Source of the DNA: Linepithema humile | Lineage: Eukaryota > Arthropoda > Insecta > Hymenoptera > Formicidae | Reading direction: 5' to 3' | NCBI RefSeq assembly: GCF_040581485.1 | Contig: NC_090134.1 | Coordinates: forward strand, 18,095,501-18,159,500 | Length of the DNA: 64,000 nt | Translations under genes and position numbers: made by a program | The notes under the pieces: generated by a model | Told to the model about the DNA's origin: nothing | The model's database searches: none | Seen by the model: only the letters and a program-made list of their open reading frames with translations | Part shown: positions 1 to 12,860 of the stretch, piece after piece | How the letters are laid out: the number at the start of each line of letters is the position of its first letter | Numbering within the stretch: position 1 is the stretch's first letter

Positions 1-514
1 AGCCGAGGCGGGAGAGGCCTTCGCATTCGGATGTCCCCGGAACGTGAGTGTCACGTTGGGGGCCGAGTCAACCGGGCACAGAACTCTAAGGGAATTATTT
101 TCCGCTGTAGAGTCTGTGGTGGCGACGGCGATGCTGGTGCGTCAGCTGACCGTAGCTGTACATCCTACGTGAGGTGTGCGGTCAGAGCTGAGACTGAGTC
201 TTTCGCTTCCGTGCCTTCCCAGGCACTGTGAAAAGTCGAGAAGACTTGCTGGTTGCGCTCTTCGAAGCAGAGCTGTGACTCCGTTCAAGGGCCCTTAGTG
301 AGAGCTCGCCTTGAAGCGAGTGAGTGAGTAAAGATCTGCAGAGCAGCTCTTTTATATCTCCTCGATCGAAGCTTGATCGCGAGAAAGCTCTTCACCGCCT
401 GTGCCACCTGGCGGTGGGTCCGCAAGCTTATAACTGGTAGAAGGCCTGCGGCGCGTAGCGGCGCCGCGGCGTATTATGCCGCTTCAGTAAGCTGTGTGGC
501 GGTGAGCCGCCACA
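1..514 (-). repeat. 3' LTR, truncated by the window edge
   Basis: This is identical by eye to 1253-1766. On the minus strand it starts TGTGGCGGCTCACC right after a purine tract (complement of 515-525), as expected for a 3' LTR. A TATA-like element (TATAAAAG on the minus strand) lies at 349-356. The small open frame at 31-231 recurs unchanged at 1283-1483 and is only LTR sequence. Confidence 0.85.
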
Positions 515-1013
515 GGACCCCCTTGGCAGTTTTTAAGCCTGAAAACGAGTAGTTGGTTTTGATGTTTTGCTGCTCCTCTTCTTGTCGGCTGTGGAGGGTC
601 TTGACTGCTTGGCTGCGGCTGGTTCTATTGGCTGCTTGTGGTCGTCCCTGACGTATGCTGACTTCAATTGGTCTATGGGGACGTTGATTGGCTTGTCGTT
701 GACCAATAGCCTGTAGACTTTTTCGTTTGTTGTACGACTTGATAAGGTCCGTCGTATGGCTGCTGTAGCGCCCTGGTTGGGCCGTCGTGTCTGATGACAA
801 CCTTTTTGATAGTTGGCCAAGTCCTTGTGAATGAAGGTGCTGCCGTGGCCGTGTCGTTGTATGCGTGGGCGGAGTTTGCTCATTTTCTAATGCAAATGAT
901 CCACAAACTCGCCCGTTGGTTGATCTTCTCTGATTTGCGCTGCGTCGCTGCCTTGCGTCTCGCCAGTTTTCTCTGATTGGCTCATCTTTCTCGACCAGTC
1001 GTCGGGGTCACCA
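515..1013 (-). pseudogene. Gag start joined to Pol end, retrotransposon remnant
   Basis: Reading the minus strand, a frame starts at ATG 985-983 (MSQSEKTGET...), looks like a Gag N-terminus, and then runs into sequence typical of the C-terminal tail of Gypsy Pol. Recognisable pieces are an LRP motif, FIHKDLA near 830, and further down VPIDQLKSAYV near 670. The reading is broken by an in-frame TAG at 887-889 and by a frame change near 725-795. The central part of gag and pol is absent, so the copy encodes no polymerase or integrase. The deletion junction is probably near 910-925. Confidence 0.7.
1001..1013 (-). other. Primer-binding site of the LTR element
   Basis: On the minus strand this reads TGGTGACCCCGAC, directly next to the 5' LTR. 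It starts TGG, as sites that pair with a tRNA 3' CCA end do, and it sets the inner LTR boundary at about 1014. The tRNA partner was not checked. Confidence 0.6.
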
Positions 1014-1766
1014 GTTTATAGGCGCATTCGCGGCAGAGTGTAAGGCCGCGAGTTTCGAATGAAAGGTGACGGGCGCGGTAAGATATTACCGGCCGCGTCT
1101 GCGTGGTTGGAATCGGGTCCTTAACAGGACGATTCATGCGAGGGTGCGTGTTGCATCCCGGCGGCGAGGTTTGCGTTGCGGTGGAGTATGTCTCCGTTGT
1201 GCCATGCGCTGCGACCGTCCGGCTCTCGATGTGAGTCGCAAGTGAGTCTGCGAGCCGAGGCGGGAGAGGCCTTCGCATTCGGATGTCCCCGGAACGTGAG
1301 TGTCACGTTGGGGGCCGAGTCAACCGGGCACAGAACTCTAAGGGAATTATTTTCCGCTGTAGAGTCTGTGGTGGCGACGGCGATGCTGGTGCGTCAGCTG
1401 ACCGTAGCTGTACATCCTACGTGAGGTGTGCGGTCAGAGCTGAGACTGAGTCTTTCGCTTCCGTGCCTTCCCAGGCACTGTGAAAAGTCGAGAAGACTTG
1501 CTGGTTGCGCTCTTCGAAGCAGAGCTGTGACTCCGTTCAAGGGCCCTTAGTGAGAGCTCGCCTTGAAGCGAGTGAGTGAGTAAAGATCTGCAGAGCAGCT
1601 CTTTTATATCTCCTCGATCGAAGCTTGATCGCGAGAAAGCTCTTCACCGCCTGTGCCACCTGGCGGTGGGTCCGCAAGCTTATAACTGGTAGAAGGCCTG
1701 CGGCGCGTAGCGGCGCCGCGGCGTATTATGCCGCTTCAGTAAGCTGTGTGGCGGTGAGCCGCCACA
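1014..1766 (-). repeat. 5' LTR, complete
   Basis: This copy is about 753 bases long; its right 514 bases are identical to 1-514. The outer end in genomic orientation is ...GCCGCCACA at 1766, followed by AT-rich host DNA. The minus-strand TATA-like element is at 1601-1608. The inner boundary comes from the primer-binding site. The target-site duplication cannot be tested because the left flank is outside the window. Confidence 0.8.
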
Positions 1767-4700
1767 ATATGCTTTAATGTTATTAAATTATTGTACGTAG
1801 TATTATACGCTATATAATATAGCGAAAGAGATAAAAAATAAATTAAGAAGTACTTTCTTATTCAATTTCATGTTACATATTTTGTTCATATATCATCCGT
1901 ATATTTCATTTTATTACAGTCATTTATTGTAAAAATAAAAGACTTTCACAAGTATTTTATAAAGATCTCACAGAGTCTTTCATTTAGTACTTCTATTTAA
2001 ACTCAATATCAAACTATCACAAATACATATCAACTAAACATGATGGCGAATCTATATGTGATGGATACACAGTTTGTAGCCTTCGGTTTGATAAAGCTCC
2101 TTGCACAAGTTATCATGATAATTTTATTAATAAAATTTTCATGATAACAGCTTCAACGTGTTGATGCTTGATTGGTGGTAAGTGTTTTATTTCTCTCACA
2201 TTGAACACGCACAGTAATCTTTTATTATATTTACTATTATAATACTTTTCATATAATTCAGAGAACTCAAATCGTTAATAATTATTTAATGCATATATTT
2301 ATTTATCATAAATTGCCGTAATTTGCAAAAATATAAAGTTGTCAATTTAATTTTACCGCAATGATAAAATAGATATCGTACTACACATAAATTGATATAT
2401 GTATATTTCTTTATAGTTTACTGCATGCGTTATGATTTATTCTTTACAATAATTTTAAATCGTAAAATCAGCATCACTGTTCATTATTTATCACACGCAT
2501 GCAAAAAAAGGAATTTAGATCTGTAAAGGAATTGTGAATAACGTTGTAAAATATTAGCGATTATTTCGATATGTTTACTATGCACAAAGATGCCGCAAAA
2601 TTTGCTATGTCTATATTAATCTTATTTGTTCGAATGGAATTCGTACGTTCTGCATTATTTGATCCCGTCACGATTAAAACGTAAGCTAAAAACTAGTGAA
2701 AAAAATATTTGTATAGTTGCGATGCGTGTATGAGTATTAAACACAGCACTTTGACGAAAGAAGTCGTTAATGCATAAGATTTGCTAAAATAGTAAAATTT
2801 ATTATCTATATTAAATCGAACCTTGCTGGATGTATTACATGTTAAAATAAATTCTCTCGATATCATCTGTTTTACTTTTCACAAAAACGCATATGAGAAA
2901 GAAAGTTACTGGAAAAATAGCGAAACAAGTTTAAATTATTTCAACTTTAATTAAAAGTAAATTTAATATTACGATAAAATTGATTGAAGATCAAGTTTTG
3001 AAAATGATTTCTTTTCCTAAGAAAAATCGCGATCGATCCTTTATCGATTCCGAAATCCCCTTTCTATAACCTTGCGCATTGTCTGCTAACGTGGCTGATA
3101 AGTTGCGAATATCATTGTGTGGTATACCAAGCAGTAAGACTTCGAAAAGACAATCTCACGCTGGCAAATAAATATTTGCCACAATGATAATCTAAACCCG
3201 TACACTCATCATAAAGTATGTGTATAATATTTCAATAATATCGCAGTAATATTATACATTTCGTATTATTTTATTTTTGAATAAAATGTTTGGCAAATCA
3301 AATATTGTTTCAACTTCAAAATTTGATGATCGCAGCGATTACAATAAAAATCACAAGGAAAGTAAAGTCTTTATTACGCTTATGAATTCCGATATTTTAC
3401 AGAATCAGAAATTTCACGAAAATATAGACAATATTTATCAATATTTTTCTTCAAACAAAATTTATTCGAAAGGTCATCGTCCGATCGTCGATTTAGTCCA
3501 TGCATTACCTGCAACTTATTATCGATTGTAGCACGAAAGCAAGCCGTTGCGGGTTGCAAAGTAGTAAAGTAATGAATCAAACTGGCTTTCATGTTCATCG
3601 GATGCCAGACTGTTGAAACATCATACATCATCAGTATGCATGTAGAAGTTACAAGATTTTTACCCTATCACGTCCTTCGTACACGGAGCAAATATATTAA
3701 CGCGCTAGTGTGTGTGTGTAATGTAAAAAAGCTGCGCCCGATAAATATGGAAATGAAAACACGAAGTTTACAATGTATAGGGTGCTTGTAAATTACCCAA
3801 TTTCAGCCCTGCACTTGCATCTACGCGAAGCGCACAAGTGGAGTTGCAGTAAATATTTCTCCATATTTTTTATTATCCTTTTCAGTGCTTTTTTGAAATT
3901 TAATTTTACATATATTATTTTTCTCATGCCTCAAAAGTATGTAATGTCTTAATTACATAAATTAATATATAAATTAATATCAAAAAACACATAATCTCTC
4001 TTTGATGTGAGCACTTTACGGCCACGACGAAACTTTTAGATTTAATTCAGACAGAAACCATTTTCGGAAATAAAAATTTATTTTATCTTAAACTTCAAAA
4101 ACTAAAATATATATTAAGACATTAATATTTTCTTAAAAACTGACAGCATCGATAAAAAAAGAACTGCAAAAGTATCTGGAAAATTTATTCATGTAGAATT
4201 AAATCGCAAAGGTTTCTTTTTGCCGGATAAAAATAATTTTATGCAAAATAAAAAAAATCTCTGATGTTTCAACTGTTAATTAACGAAGCAACTTTGTGGC
4301 CAAACAAGCGCGTCATTTCTATCTGGCCGAGCCATCGCTATTATGCAGAAGACGACACTGGTTTCGAGCAAGATTTACGTCGCTAAGCCCTCAATGGACC
4401 CTCAATGTTAGAATCTATATTAGGAACAACTAAATTAGATTTCGTATTGCCTTCGAAATCCAGTCATCGACGAATGAAAACTGGTAACTAGACGTGAAGG
4501 TTAACACGTTAATCGACCTCGAGACGTTCTTTGGATCGACCGACTTTGCGGCGCGACGCGACGCGCCGTGCCGTACCGCCCAGGAAACCCGAAGATGCTC
4601 GTTGACCCATTATAGCTCGCGGGATCCTGTTCTAATCAAAAACAATGTCCTTGGTAAGTCACGGCGGGTCAGCCCGAGCGTCTGTAAAAGCGATGTCGTT

Positions 4701-5290
4701 CCATTTAAAATTTCCATTTTGGACGCCCGCGAACGCTATTTTTGGGGGCGAGAGGTTCTCGACCCAGCGGTTCGTCACATGAAAAATATCGTATTTTTAG
4801 CATTTGATTGTAAATACTCGGGGCGAAATAAGAAACCTTTCAGATTTAATCCTTTTAAGAAGCCTAAAAGACGTTCTATTAAAGGCATCTGAAAGGTCAA
4901 TCGGTATCAATAACATCATATCATTAAGTATGAAGTATCAATTCTAGGTCAGTTAGAGATATAAATTATAAGAAGCATTAGCATTATGCAAAAAGTTTCG
5001 CACACAAAGTGTGCTTCATCGTAAAATTATCTTGAAATCTCCGAAGAGACAAGTACTTAAATGACAACGTGCTGTACTCGGAAGAACAGCATATTCCTGA
5101 ATATTTCTTGGGCTTTACTTTTCTTTTAATATTGCTACTCACTACTATATTTTGTGAAATTTCAAATTTGCAAGCCCCGGCATCAAGTATCCTTTTTTAA
5201 AAGTAATATATGACAGACTCATCCACCCACCAGACTCACTACAGTCTAATTTATAAAGAGTAAACAAGAAAAAGACACCGCACACCACCT
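1767..5290. other. Non-coding stretch, no gene recognised
   Basis: AT-rich DNA without a supported gene. The longest open frames are 3277-3531 (84 codons) and 4494-4892 (132 codons, basic C-terminus). Neither has a recognisable domain, and 4494-4892 lies in a locally GC-richer patch where long frames occur by chance. Confidence 0.5.
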
Positions 5291-5293
5291 AAC

Positions 5294-5620
5294 TTGACGT
5301 CACCGCGTGGTTTCCGGTCGAGGAACAAGCGGCGGCGGCTCTCGTTCGGGAGTCTCGGCCACTGTGGACCGAAATCGGCCGGCGCGAGGGTGCAAATGAG
5401 GGTGTACGGGGGCAGTTCACGGTTGACCGCACGCCCTTCCGCATTAGCTGCGCGATTAAGGGAAGCTGACAGGTGTAAGCCAGTGCTTAATGAACACGTC
5501 TCCGCTGCTCAGTATTACCACTGGCGAGCTGAGTGTTTATAAGGAAAGCGGCCACCTTTTCGGCCACCACAAGACGCACACGCATCATCGAGTAACAATC
5601 GCCGGCACGCGCGCACGGTG
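5294..5620 (+). promoter_or_regulatory. Candidate promoter and 5' untranslated exon
   Basis: A CpG-rich island in AT-rich surroundings. TTTATAAG at 5536-5543 could be a TATA box, and CACG|GTGAGT gives a good splice donor at 5618. Together they could be a first non-coding exon of a plus-strand gene, possibly the insulin-like gene at 15238, whose start codon directly follows a splice acceptor. The link is inference; no transcript evidence is available. Confidence 0.25.
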
Positions 5621-8600
5621 AGTACCAAGCCGACCTTTCGCCACCTTTCGCCCCGCACGAGAAAGCGACGAATTTAGCACCGGCGTGAGGAGCACGCACG
5701 TACGCACGCACGCATACACGTCGACCTTTAATTGTTAAATCAAATGGCAAATGTGCGCTCGCGATTACGATCGTGGCCCGAGTTTTACATGACTTATTTT
5801 TAGGTAGACCTTCGTGTCTGCATTCTCGCAGAAATATTCTTTGATTTAAGAGTATTTTAAAATACTCGCCTTTCTCACGATAATATTCTCACGATCGTTT
5901 TCTATAATAATAAAATTTAGTAACACGCGATTGGTTTTCTTCCTACATTTGTGATTTTTTTTTATTTTATAGCTGAGTTTAACGTGTTGTTTATACTGCG
6001 ACGCCATAGTCTTTTGCAGTCTTTTACGGATAGATTCTCGTGGTCTCGCGGTGAATCTTGCAGTACTTTGCAAACTTTTCCCGATATTTATGACACGAGC
6101 GGCTCGCTCAGGCAATAAATATTGCGCATCACACCATATGGTTCTTGAAAAAACAAATATCAGAGCAAAGCAAAGTGCGATGCTAATGTCACGAGTAGAA
6201 GCCACGCTAGCCCTTTATCGATCACGATCGTTGACCGAGTCATGCAAGATGTGTCTCGGTATTTTTTTCTGCATTTCTTACCGCGAGTAATCGAGCGTAC
6301 AGACTTAAAGCTCCCGCTAATGTCAAGAAAGTTTCTAGACGGTTCGTGCTTTCATACCTTCTATGTAACACAATTTTGGTGTGAATGTGATGGTAAGAAT
6401 ACAAACAAAACAGAAAGGCTGCGGACAAAGGCTGTCGCCTATTTCTCTCAGAACAGAACGACGAACGGAACGACTGGCTTCTCAGGTGCAAACACGTCTG
6501 ATTATCAAAAGTAACTTCTCCTAAAATCTTGAGGTGCGAATTCAGATTGAAAGAGTGAAAATCAAAAGTTAACAGTTCTATTAACATTTTAATGTTAACG
6601 AAAACATCTCTGATAATCAATCATCACGAGCATCATTGGAGATACGATTTTTCCGTCGAGCACCGTAAGAGCATCGTGAAGAAGTATTCTTGTGCCAGAT
6701 AAGTGAGGGTAAAAAAGTGAAAGAGGTATGTGCACTCCACTGCGTTGTAGAAAAAAAAACTTGACTATCGTGGATAAACCGGGGTAGCGAATGGGTAACG
6801 TCACGCGAGCCGCGCTATAGCTGAAGATTCTTCGTATTACCACAATGCCTTACGATTAACTTATCGCTGCATCACGTCCCTACACATCCGAGTTCTTTTC
6901 TTGGAAAAAAAGCTCGCGAAAAAGGTTTCGCTACCTTCTCGATCCAACAAACGTGACTTTCCTTAACGCGCTACAGCGGAGCTAAGCCGGTATTAATAAT
7001 AATTGGGTGAAATATTTCAGATCTTCTAATTGTGCTATCATACTCGTGTTTTATTCAAACGCTTATAATATGTGCAATTGAATGAAATTTATCCGTAAAT
7101 CTTATGCATAGTCGGATACATATTTTATTATTATAACCATCGGATTTTAATTACATATATTTCGGGCACGCATGCGGGAAACAAATCGCGACACGATCGT
7201 GATTACCGCTACCGTAATGTATGCAAATTACTGTATTATCGCGACACAAGTTCGCCGAGTGTGAGGGAGCGCGTTATTGTTTTCAAGATTCGCGAGACTT
7301 TTACTCCCGCGCAGAAAACCAGTCGCTGCTTTCTGATCACGTGCCCAGTAATGGGTCCTATTAGGGCTGGCTGATGAAAGTAGGACAGCAGTACTTTCCG
7401 CTTACGAAGACAATTGCTCGCGTATAGCGTTACTCCGCTAATTCAGTTGCAGGACTTGTGATCGTTTAAGAGGAGAGCAGCATCTGTCTAGCACTTGTAG
7501 ATCGAGATCGGGACACGACAAAATCCTACAAATCCTACATACAGTTGCTAAATTCAAAATTTCGTACGTTAGGAAAAATCTTATCCATTTCTGAGCTCGT
7601 ATTCATATCGTAATCATTGTCCACTTTAATGTTACAAATTACCATATAATTATTGAAACTATATTCTACAATCATAAAAAATTAAGTCTTTCGCAAAATT
7701 CCAGAAACAGATGATAAAATTTTATTCCTTGCTCAATTTTAACTAGATTTTATTTTATTACTGCATATATATACATATTTTCGAGCCGTTAAGATATTAT
7801 TTAATTTGAGTTTTTGAATGAAGCAAATAGAACGATTGTATACGAAAGAAACGGACATTTACACACGCAGACTTTCACGCTATACCGAAACGCGCGGAAA
7901 AGGCAGACGTCTCCGCTGTGCGACAGACGGCAGCGATTGCGATCGTACCGGGAAGAGTGCACCGAGAGTACATCCGTACGATCTGGCTGTGGCACATGTT
8001 CGCGGACAACTGTCCAGACGCAATTGACCGTCTGTAGAGGCAGGAAGAATGCGGGACAAAAAAGAACGAGAAACTCTCTCGAGCTGGCTGGCTGGCTGGC
8101 CGGCCGGCCGACCGGCCGTATCTCGCGTGTCACCGCACCTCGTACACGACCTCCCGATAGAGGTCATTCAATTTGGAGACGATCGTTCGCAGACGTCGTC
8201 GTCGTCGTCGTCGCGACTCGCGCGACCCGCCGGCCGCACGAGAGACCGGGTGCGGTGCCGGCGGGGCGGGTGTGGAAAGAGGCGGCGGAATAGGAGAAAT
8301 TAATTCGTATCAACGGCGAGTGCAGTCACACGAGCACAATGCACCTATCAAACCGGCGTTCAACGTGGAAATTTCTCCTTAAGTCGCGAATATACGTTCT
8401 CGGCGGGCACCGACCGTTCTCGCATTTTCCTCGTTATCCTGCGCCAGGGCTTCCGGTTCGAAAGGGCTTCGCTGCGAAAGCAATGTGGATCGATCGTGGC
8501 GAATTTCAACGGTGTTTGGATTTATTAATTGATTCGCGAAATGAAGTTAAAGTGCAATCTCGATATGCTGGTCGCGATACCTTCGATTCCGTCGCGAGAA

Positions 8601-8782
8601 TGCCGTTGTCGCGCCGACGACCAATTTGATTATTTTTTAATCGACATCAGCAAAACATGTAGATATGATTATATAATATTAAAAAGTCAAATTAAGATTT
8701 TTTTATCAAGCAACTTTATAACTGGATAGCGTATATATAGAAAGTAATTTTATTTTTGTTTAACATTGTTAAAATAACTCAC
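5621..8782. other. Non-coding stretch with a GC-rich island
   Basis: No supported gene. About 7800-8340 is GC-rich and carries short simple repeats, a CTGG/CCGG run near 8083-8118 and a GTC run near 8194-8215. These produce several overlapping open frames on both strands, a pattern of composition rather than coding. The island could be a promoter or an untranslated exon, but no clear core element was seen. Confidence 0.4.
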
Positions 8783-9083
8783 TTGAAAAAAACGAGATAT
8801 AATTTATACGAATTGGATATCTTTATCGAATAAAAAAGTATAAAAATATCTTACACAATTTCTTTGCATTACATAGTATTATATGTACACAATAATCACG
8901 TGAAAAAAAAAGAATATGTGTAATTAATACGAATTTGATATCTTTATCGAATGAAAAAATATGAGAATATCTTATACAATTTCTTTGCATTACATAGTAT
9001 TATATATACACAATAATCACATGAAAAAAAGAATTTATACGAATTTGATATTTTTGTCAAATAAAAAAAGATACAAGAATTTC

Positions 9084-9118
<35 letters not shown>

Positions 9119-9146
9119 ATTACATAGTAGTATATATACGCAATGA
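8783..9146. repeat. Tandem repeat, three units of about 118 bp
   Basis: Three imperfect copies start near 8785, 8902 and 9023. Each has an A-run, an ATTTATACGAATT.GATAT-type block, a TTTCTTTG block, then GCATTACATAGTA and a TATA-rich end. The third copy contains a (TG)n microsatellite at about 9087-9118. The array looks like a local AT-rich minisatellite. Confidence 0.8.
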
Positions 9147-12100
9147 TGAAGAAGAAACGTTAGTTGTTAAATGTGGTTTGATGGACACGGCGCAGTGCCG
9201 ATCTTTGAACGCTAACGTCAATCAATTATTCGGTTAAATGATGGCATGAGACGATTTGCATTCAATCTTCGACAGAGTGTAGAATCATTAGACACGTCGC
9301 TTTTCTTAAGACCGATTGCTTCCCTCACTCGTCGTCCTCCCTCCTCGAACTGTTTACTCTCTTTCTCGCTATCCCACGACCACACTTGAATAAGGGACAA
9401 CAAGCACAGGGGAAAAAGAAACAGAGAGAAAGAGAGAGAAAGAGCCACCTTACGCTAGTTCGTCAGCGACCTTCTGACGAGACGGATAACCGAACATCTC
9501 CCGGGACAGGTCTTCGTGACAATTGCGGTCAATCAGACTGGCATTGTCAGAAACGTGACCGCACGTTGCCAGTCGGAAGAGCCTGAGACGCTCGTCGGCG
9601 ACCGAGCGGTCGAGACGTGCCTCGTCGATCTTCTCGGAGAGAAGCGTCGGATCCACGCTTGGCGATCGTCGCCGATTACCACCTGGCGATTTTCTCCACA
9701 GGCCGTAAAGTCCAACGGCTCGACGCAACCGTTGACCCGAGGCGTCACAAGATTATTAACGAGAGATCAGGCCAGGCGATCGGGTGGAACATCCTCATCT
9801 CAAAAATCTAAAAATAACACACAGCTGCATCGGGAATACTCCTCGTTGAGGAAAAAAAGATCCCAAGGAGGAAAATATACAACTGTGATCCACGAAACCT
9901 AAACGCCGAGCTAAAAATAACCCGACTACCGTGCCGTTGCGCTGCTTGACACGCCTGTAAGATCGGTGTCCTGGAGAACGGAGGAGAGTCCCGCGGCTCG
10001 ATCGGCCGGAATCACGAGCTCGATCACGAACGGATTCCCCGCGGTCCATCGCACAATCGCGACTGCTTTCGGGACAGGTGGAGAAGAACGTGGAAGGTCT
10101 CGGAGAAGTGCTCGCGGATGGGCATCAATGTATCCCAGACAGTGGGAAGGATCGAGCGTGCCGAAAAGTCAACATTTCGTCGAGGCCCGACATCGTCTAC
10201 GGAATATCTCATAATCGCTTTCCCATGAGAGAAACCAGCATCGCAGCGATCATCACTGTGATCACATCTCACCTATCGCATCCGCGACACCGTTCCACGT
10301 CGTCCGAGAAAAAGTGCCAGACTGTGATACTACACCGTGTGATAGAGAAATTGCCTTGTGATCCGCGTTTTACCTCAACGTACTCAGTAAGTCGCATTCT
10401 GCGCCCGCTTCTGTTTTAACTACCATTCTTATCGAAAATTCTGCATGTCCTCCACTGCGTAGAATACAATTATGATATCGGGAAAAATATCTTATATGAG
10501 AGAGAGCGGCTCTTGATGTGCGCCGGTTGTTTAGGCACCGAATAAAAGTTAGTTGTTGAGAGGAATATTTACATTCGCAATAAAATTCGACTATCGTAAA
10601 AGAATGTGCAACCGACAATTTATCGTTGTACAGCTGCCAATAAAGCAAAATGTTTTGTGATAATATTTCCAAATTGAACATTGTTTGAGCAAAAATTTTA
10701 TACAAATTTTATAAATTTTTATCTTAATTAAGCTCGGTGAATTTCCAGTATTTATTGAGCTAAATTTATCGCATCAAATTCGTATCATCATTCTATATTT
10801 AATTTTAATTCGATATCGGCTCGACATTTATTTATTAAAAACAAGTCAACTTTGTGCTCTTTCAGTTTGATAACAAAACTGAATAAACTTCGCGTAAGAT
10901 TTTTCCTCAACGCAACGTATCTGCCAAGATCCGTTATAACCGTTTTAAATCGTCGCTTGACAGATCAGAATCGTCTCGAGGGAGAGTAAATTATGCGAAT
11001 CTCGAATTATTCGAGAACAACGGCTGGCATTAATTCCGCTAGGCATGGCTGCCTCAAGTGCTATGCGAGTCCTCCTCAAATTGACGCATATGATTGCAGC
11101 ACGCTTGGTGCTCGTGCATCGTACAATTGTATCATTAGAGAGTGCATCTGCCTCTTAAAGTCTTGTTCATTCAAGTCATTTCTTCAAATTATACATTAGC
11201 CTGACACGGCGCGGTCGTAGATCACGTAAAAATTAACTAGAGAGAACTAGCATCAGAATTAAAATAATCTTAAGAATTTCAGCCTTTAATCATCAATTAA
11301 AGTGTTTCAAATTTTTGTACACACACACACACACACAAATTTATGCGTGAAAAGTACGCAAGCGATGCCCTCGTTATTCGCAATACACGGGATTTCGTAT
11401 ATACGCGATAACAAAATTAATTATACCACTTGGCCTTAGAATTAAAATAATCTTCATAATTTCAATGTTTAATTGTTAATTGAATTGTTTTAAATTTTCG
11501 CTCGTAAATTTATGTACGCGGAAAGCACGCGAACGCACTCGAATTCTCGATTCGTTCTATTCAATTTGCATGGAATTTCATACGAGACGACGGAATTAAT
11601 TAGCACTTAGTATTCTAATTTCATAATTTAGACGATTGTTTGCCTTCGTTTCTAAGATCAAACGTCGTGATTAATATCAAATAAATATTAGTCTTCTGCG
11701 CACTTATTTCTTGAAATGTCTTCACATATACTTCACTTCTATTTTTCGATCGTTATCGTTGATGGATAAATCGCGCAAGATCGATTTGTATGACATGTTC
11801 GTCACAAGTGTCATATAGTTTTCTTATTCAAAGAACCGCAAGCACGTTTATATTTATAAGCAAACTCCGACGAGACTAAATTAAAACACGTCTCTTTATC
11901 GCTCATGAGTCACACGGCGGAATAATGCGGGATTCTCTATCAGTCTCTCGTGTATCACAATCATAACTTTTTCTAAATTTAACATTCGAAGGAAGTAAAC
12001 TCTGTAGAGTAACGAGCAAAAATACGCAATAATGATCACCGATCACGATCGATGCAAATGGCACTAAGTATCTCATTAATTCACAAAATACAATCGATTG

Positions 12101-12399
12101 CATATAAAAAAGCAAGTATAAGCCAATTAAATGAGCGAACGAGCATATATGTCAAAAACTGCGTTCGTTTATCGACGAACAAGTGTTGTTTTCAATCCGC
12201 TGCTTTTCGAAGTTCTTTTGCAAAGTTAATCGAGATCTGCGCAGCATCGCGGCTGCGGAAATCGGCGCGGGTTCGCGCGCGATCGAGGCGAATTTGAGCG
12301 TCGTGATTTTTCAGCTGCTTCTTCCTCACGTTTGTCTATTCGAGAAAACGGAAAAGTTTTCTAGCTCTTTTGCGTACTTTGCGATCGCGCTCTAATCGA
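9147..12399. other. Non-coding stretch
   Basis: No supported gene. About 9440-10420 has raised GC and open frames on both strands (for example 9516-9902) with no recognisable domain. The rest is AT-rich. An imperfect tandem duplication inside it is listed separately. Confidence 0.4.
11254..11625. repeat. Imperfect tandem duplication, about 184 bp period
   Basis: AGAATTAAAATAATCTT occurs at about 11254 and again at about 11438. It is followed in both copies by a TTTAAT..TTAATT stretch, a block containing AAATTTATG, and a weaker block ending in AATTAATTA. Copy 1 carries a short (AC)n run near 11321-11336. It is an old, diverged local duplication. Confidence 0.55.
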
Positions 12400-12860
12400 G
12401 AGAGTCGATCACCCCTAGCCGGTTCGCGCTCGATCGGACATAAGTACGCTCCCTCAAGAGCGCATATAAGTGCGGCCCGTTTAGTATCTTTCCGAGTGTT
12501 ATATACACGTGTTTATTACTCGTGTCTGCCGGCGGTACTTCGCAGATAATACCAGAAGAAAAGACGAGGACAAAAATAGAAATGCGCCGATCTTGCAAGA
12601 GAGAGCGGACGCGAGATAGGGAAAGAGAGCGAAAACGAGTGGTCCGGGGTGGCGGAGAGAGGAAGGGAATGTTCACTTCAAGTTACGGGACTTTTCGATA
12701 TCGTGAAGTGCGTCTCTTCTTGAGAGAGCGCCGGGAGGATCTATGTAGTTCGGTACTGTTTACGATCGTTGGTAGCGCGCCGGACGAGAAGCCAATGAAC
12801 GCCGCCATTATCGACACGGTAATTGCTGTTTGGTCTCACTTTACGCGAATTTGAAGCAGC
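12400..12860 (+). promoter_or_regulatory. Candidate TATA promoter with GA-rich 5' exon
   Basis: CATATAAG at about 12463 resembles a TATA box, followed by a GA-rich stretch (about 12590-12670) and a possible donor, ACACG|GTAATT, near 12819. It lies 2.4 kb upstream of the insulin-like start codon, so it is a second candidate for that gene's untranslated first exon. The open frame 12522-12854 is low-complexity and probably not coding. Confidence 0.25.

Larger units (their letters stand above)
1..1766 (-). mobile_element. Internally deleted Gypsy-type LTR retrotransposon
   Basis: Two direct repeats (1-514 and about 1014-1766, offset 1252) flank only about 500 bases. On the minus strand the order is 5' LTR at the right, a primer-binding site, the first codons of a gag-like frame, the last part of a Pol frame, a purine tract and the 3' LTR at the left. 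The left LTR is cut by the window start, so the full element is longer than seen. The two LTR copies look identical over all 514 comparable bases, which indicates a recent insertion. Most of gag and pol is missing, so the copy is non-autonomous. The family call (Gypsy, Ty3-like) rests on the Pol C-terminal style and is moderately sure. Confidence 0.85.

Noticed and set aside
31..231. 66-codon frame present twice (also 1283-1483)
   Set aside because: Part of the LTR, on the strand opposite to the element; it is duplicated only because the LTR is.
4494..4892. 132-codon plus-strand frame
   Set aside because: No similarity recognised and no neighbouring exon; the basic, low-complexity end suggests chance.
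7814..8303. Several overlapping frames of 70-160 codons
   Set aside because: They lie in a GC-rich, repeat-rich island, overlap on both strands and show low-complexity Arg/Ser runs; no domain.
9450..10272. Frames up to 128 codons on both strands
   Set aside because: Mutually overlapping, no recognisable domain, no flanking splice pattern.
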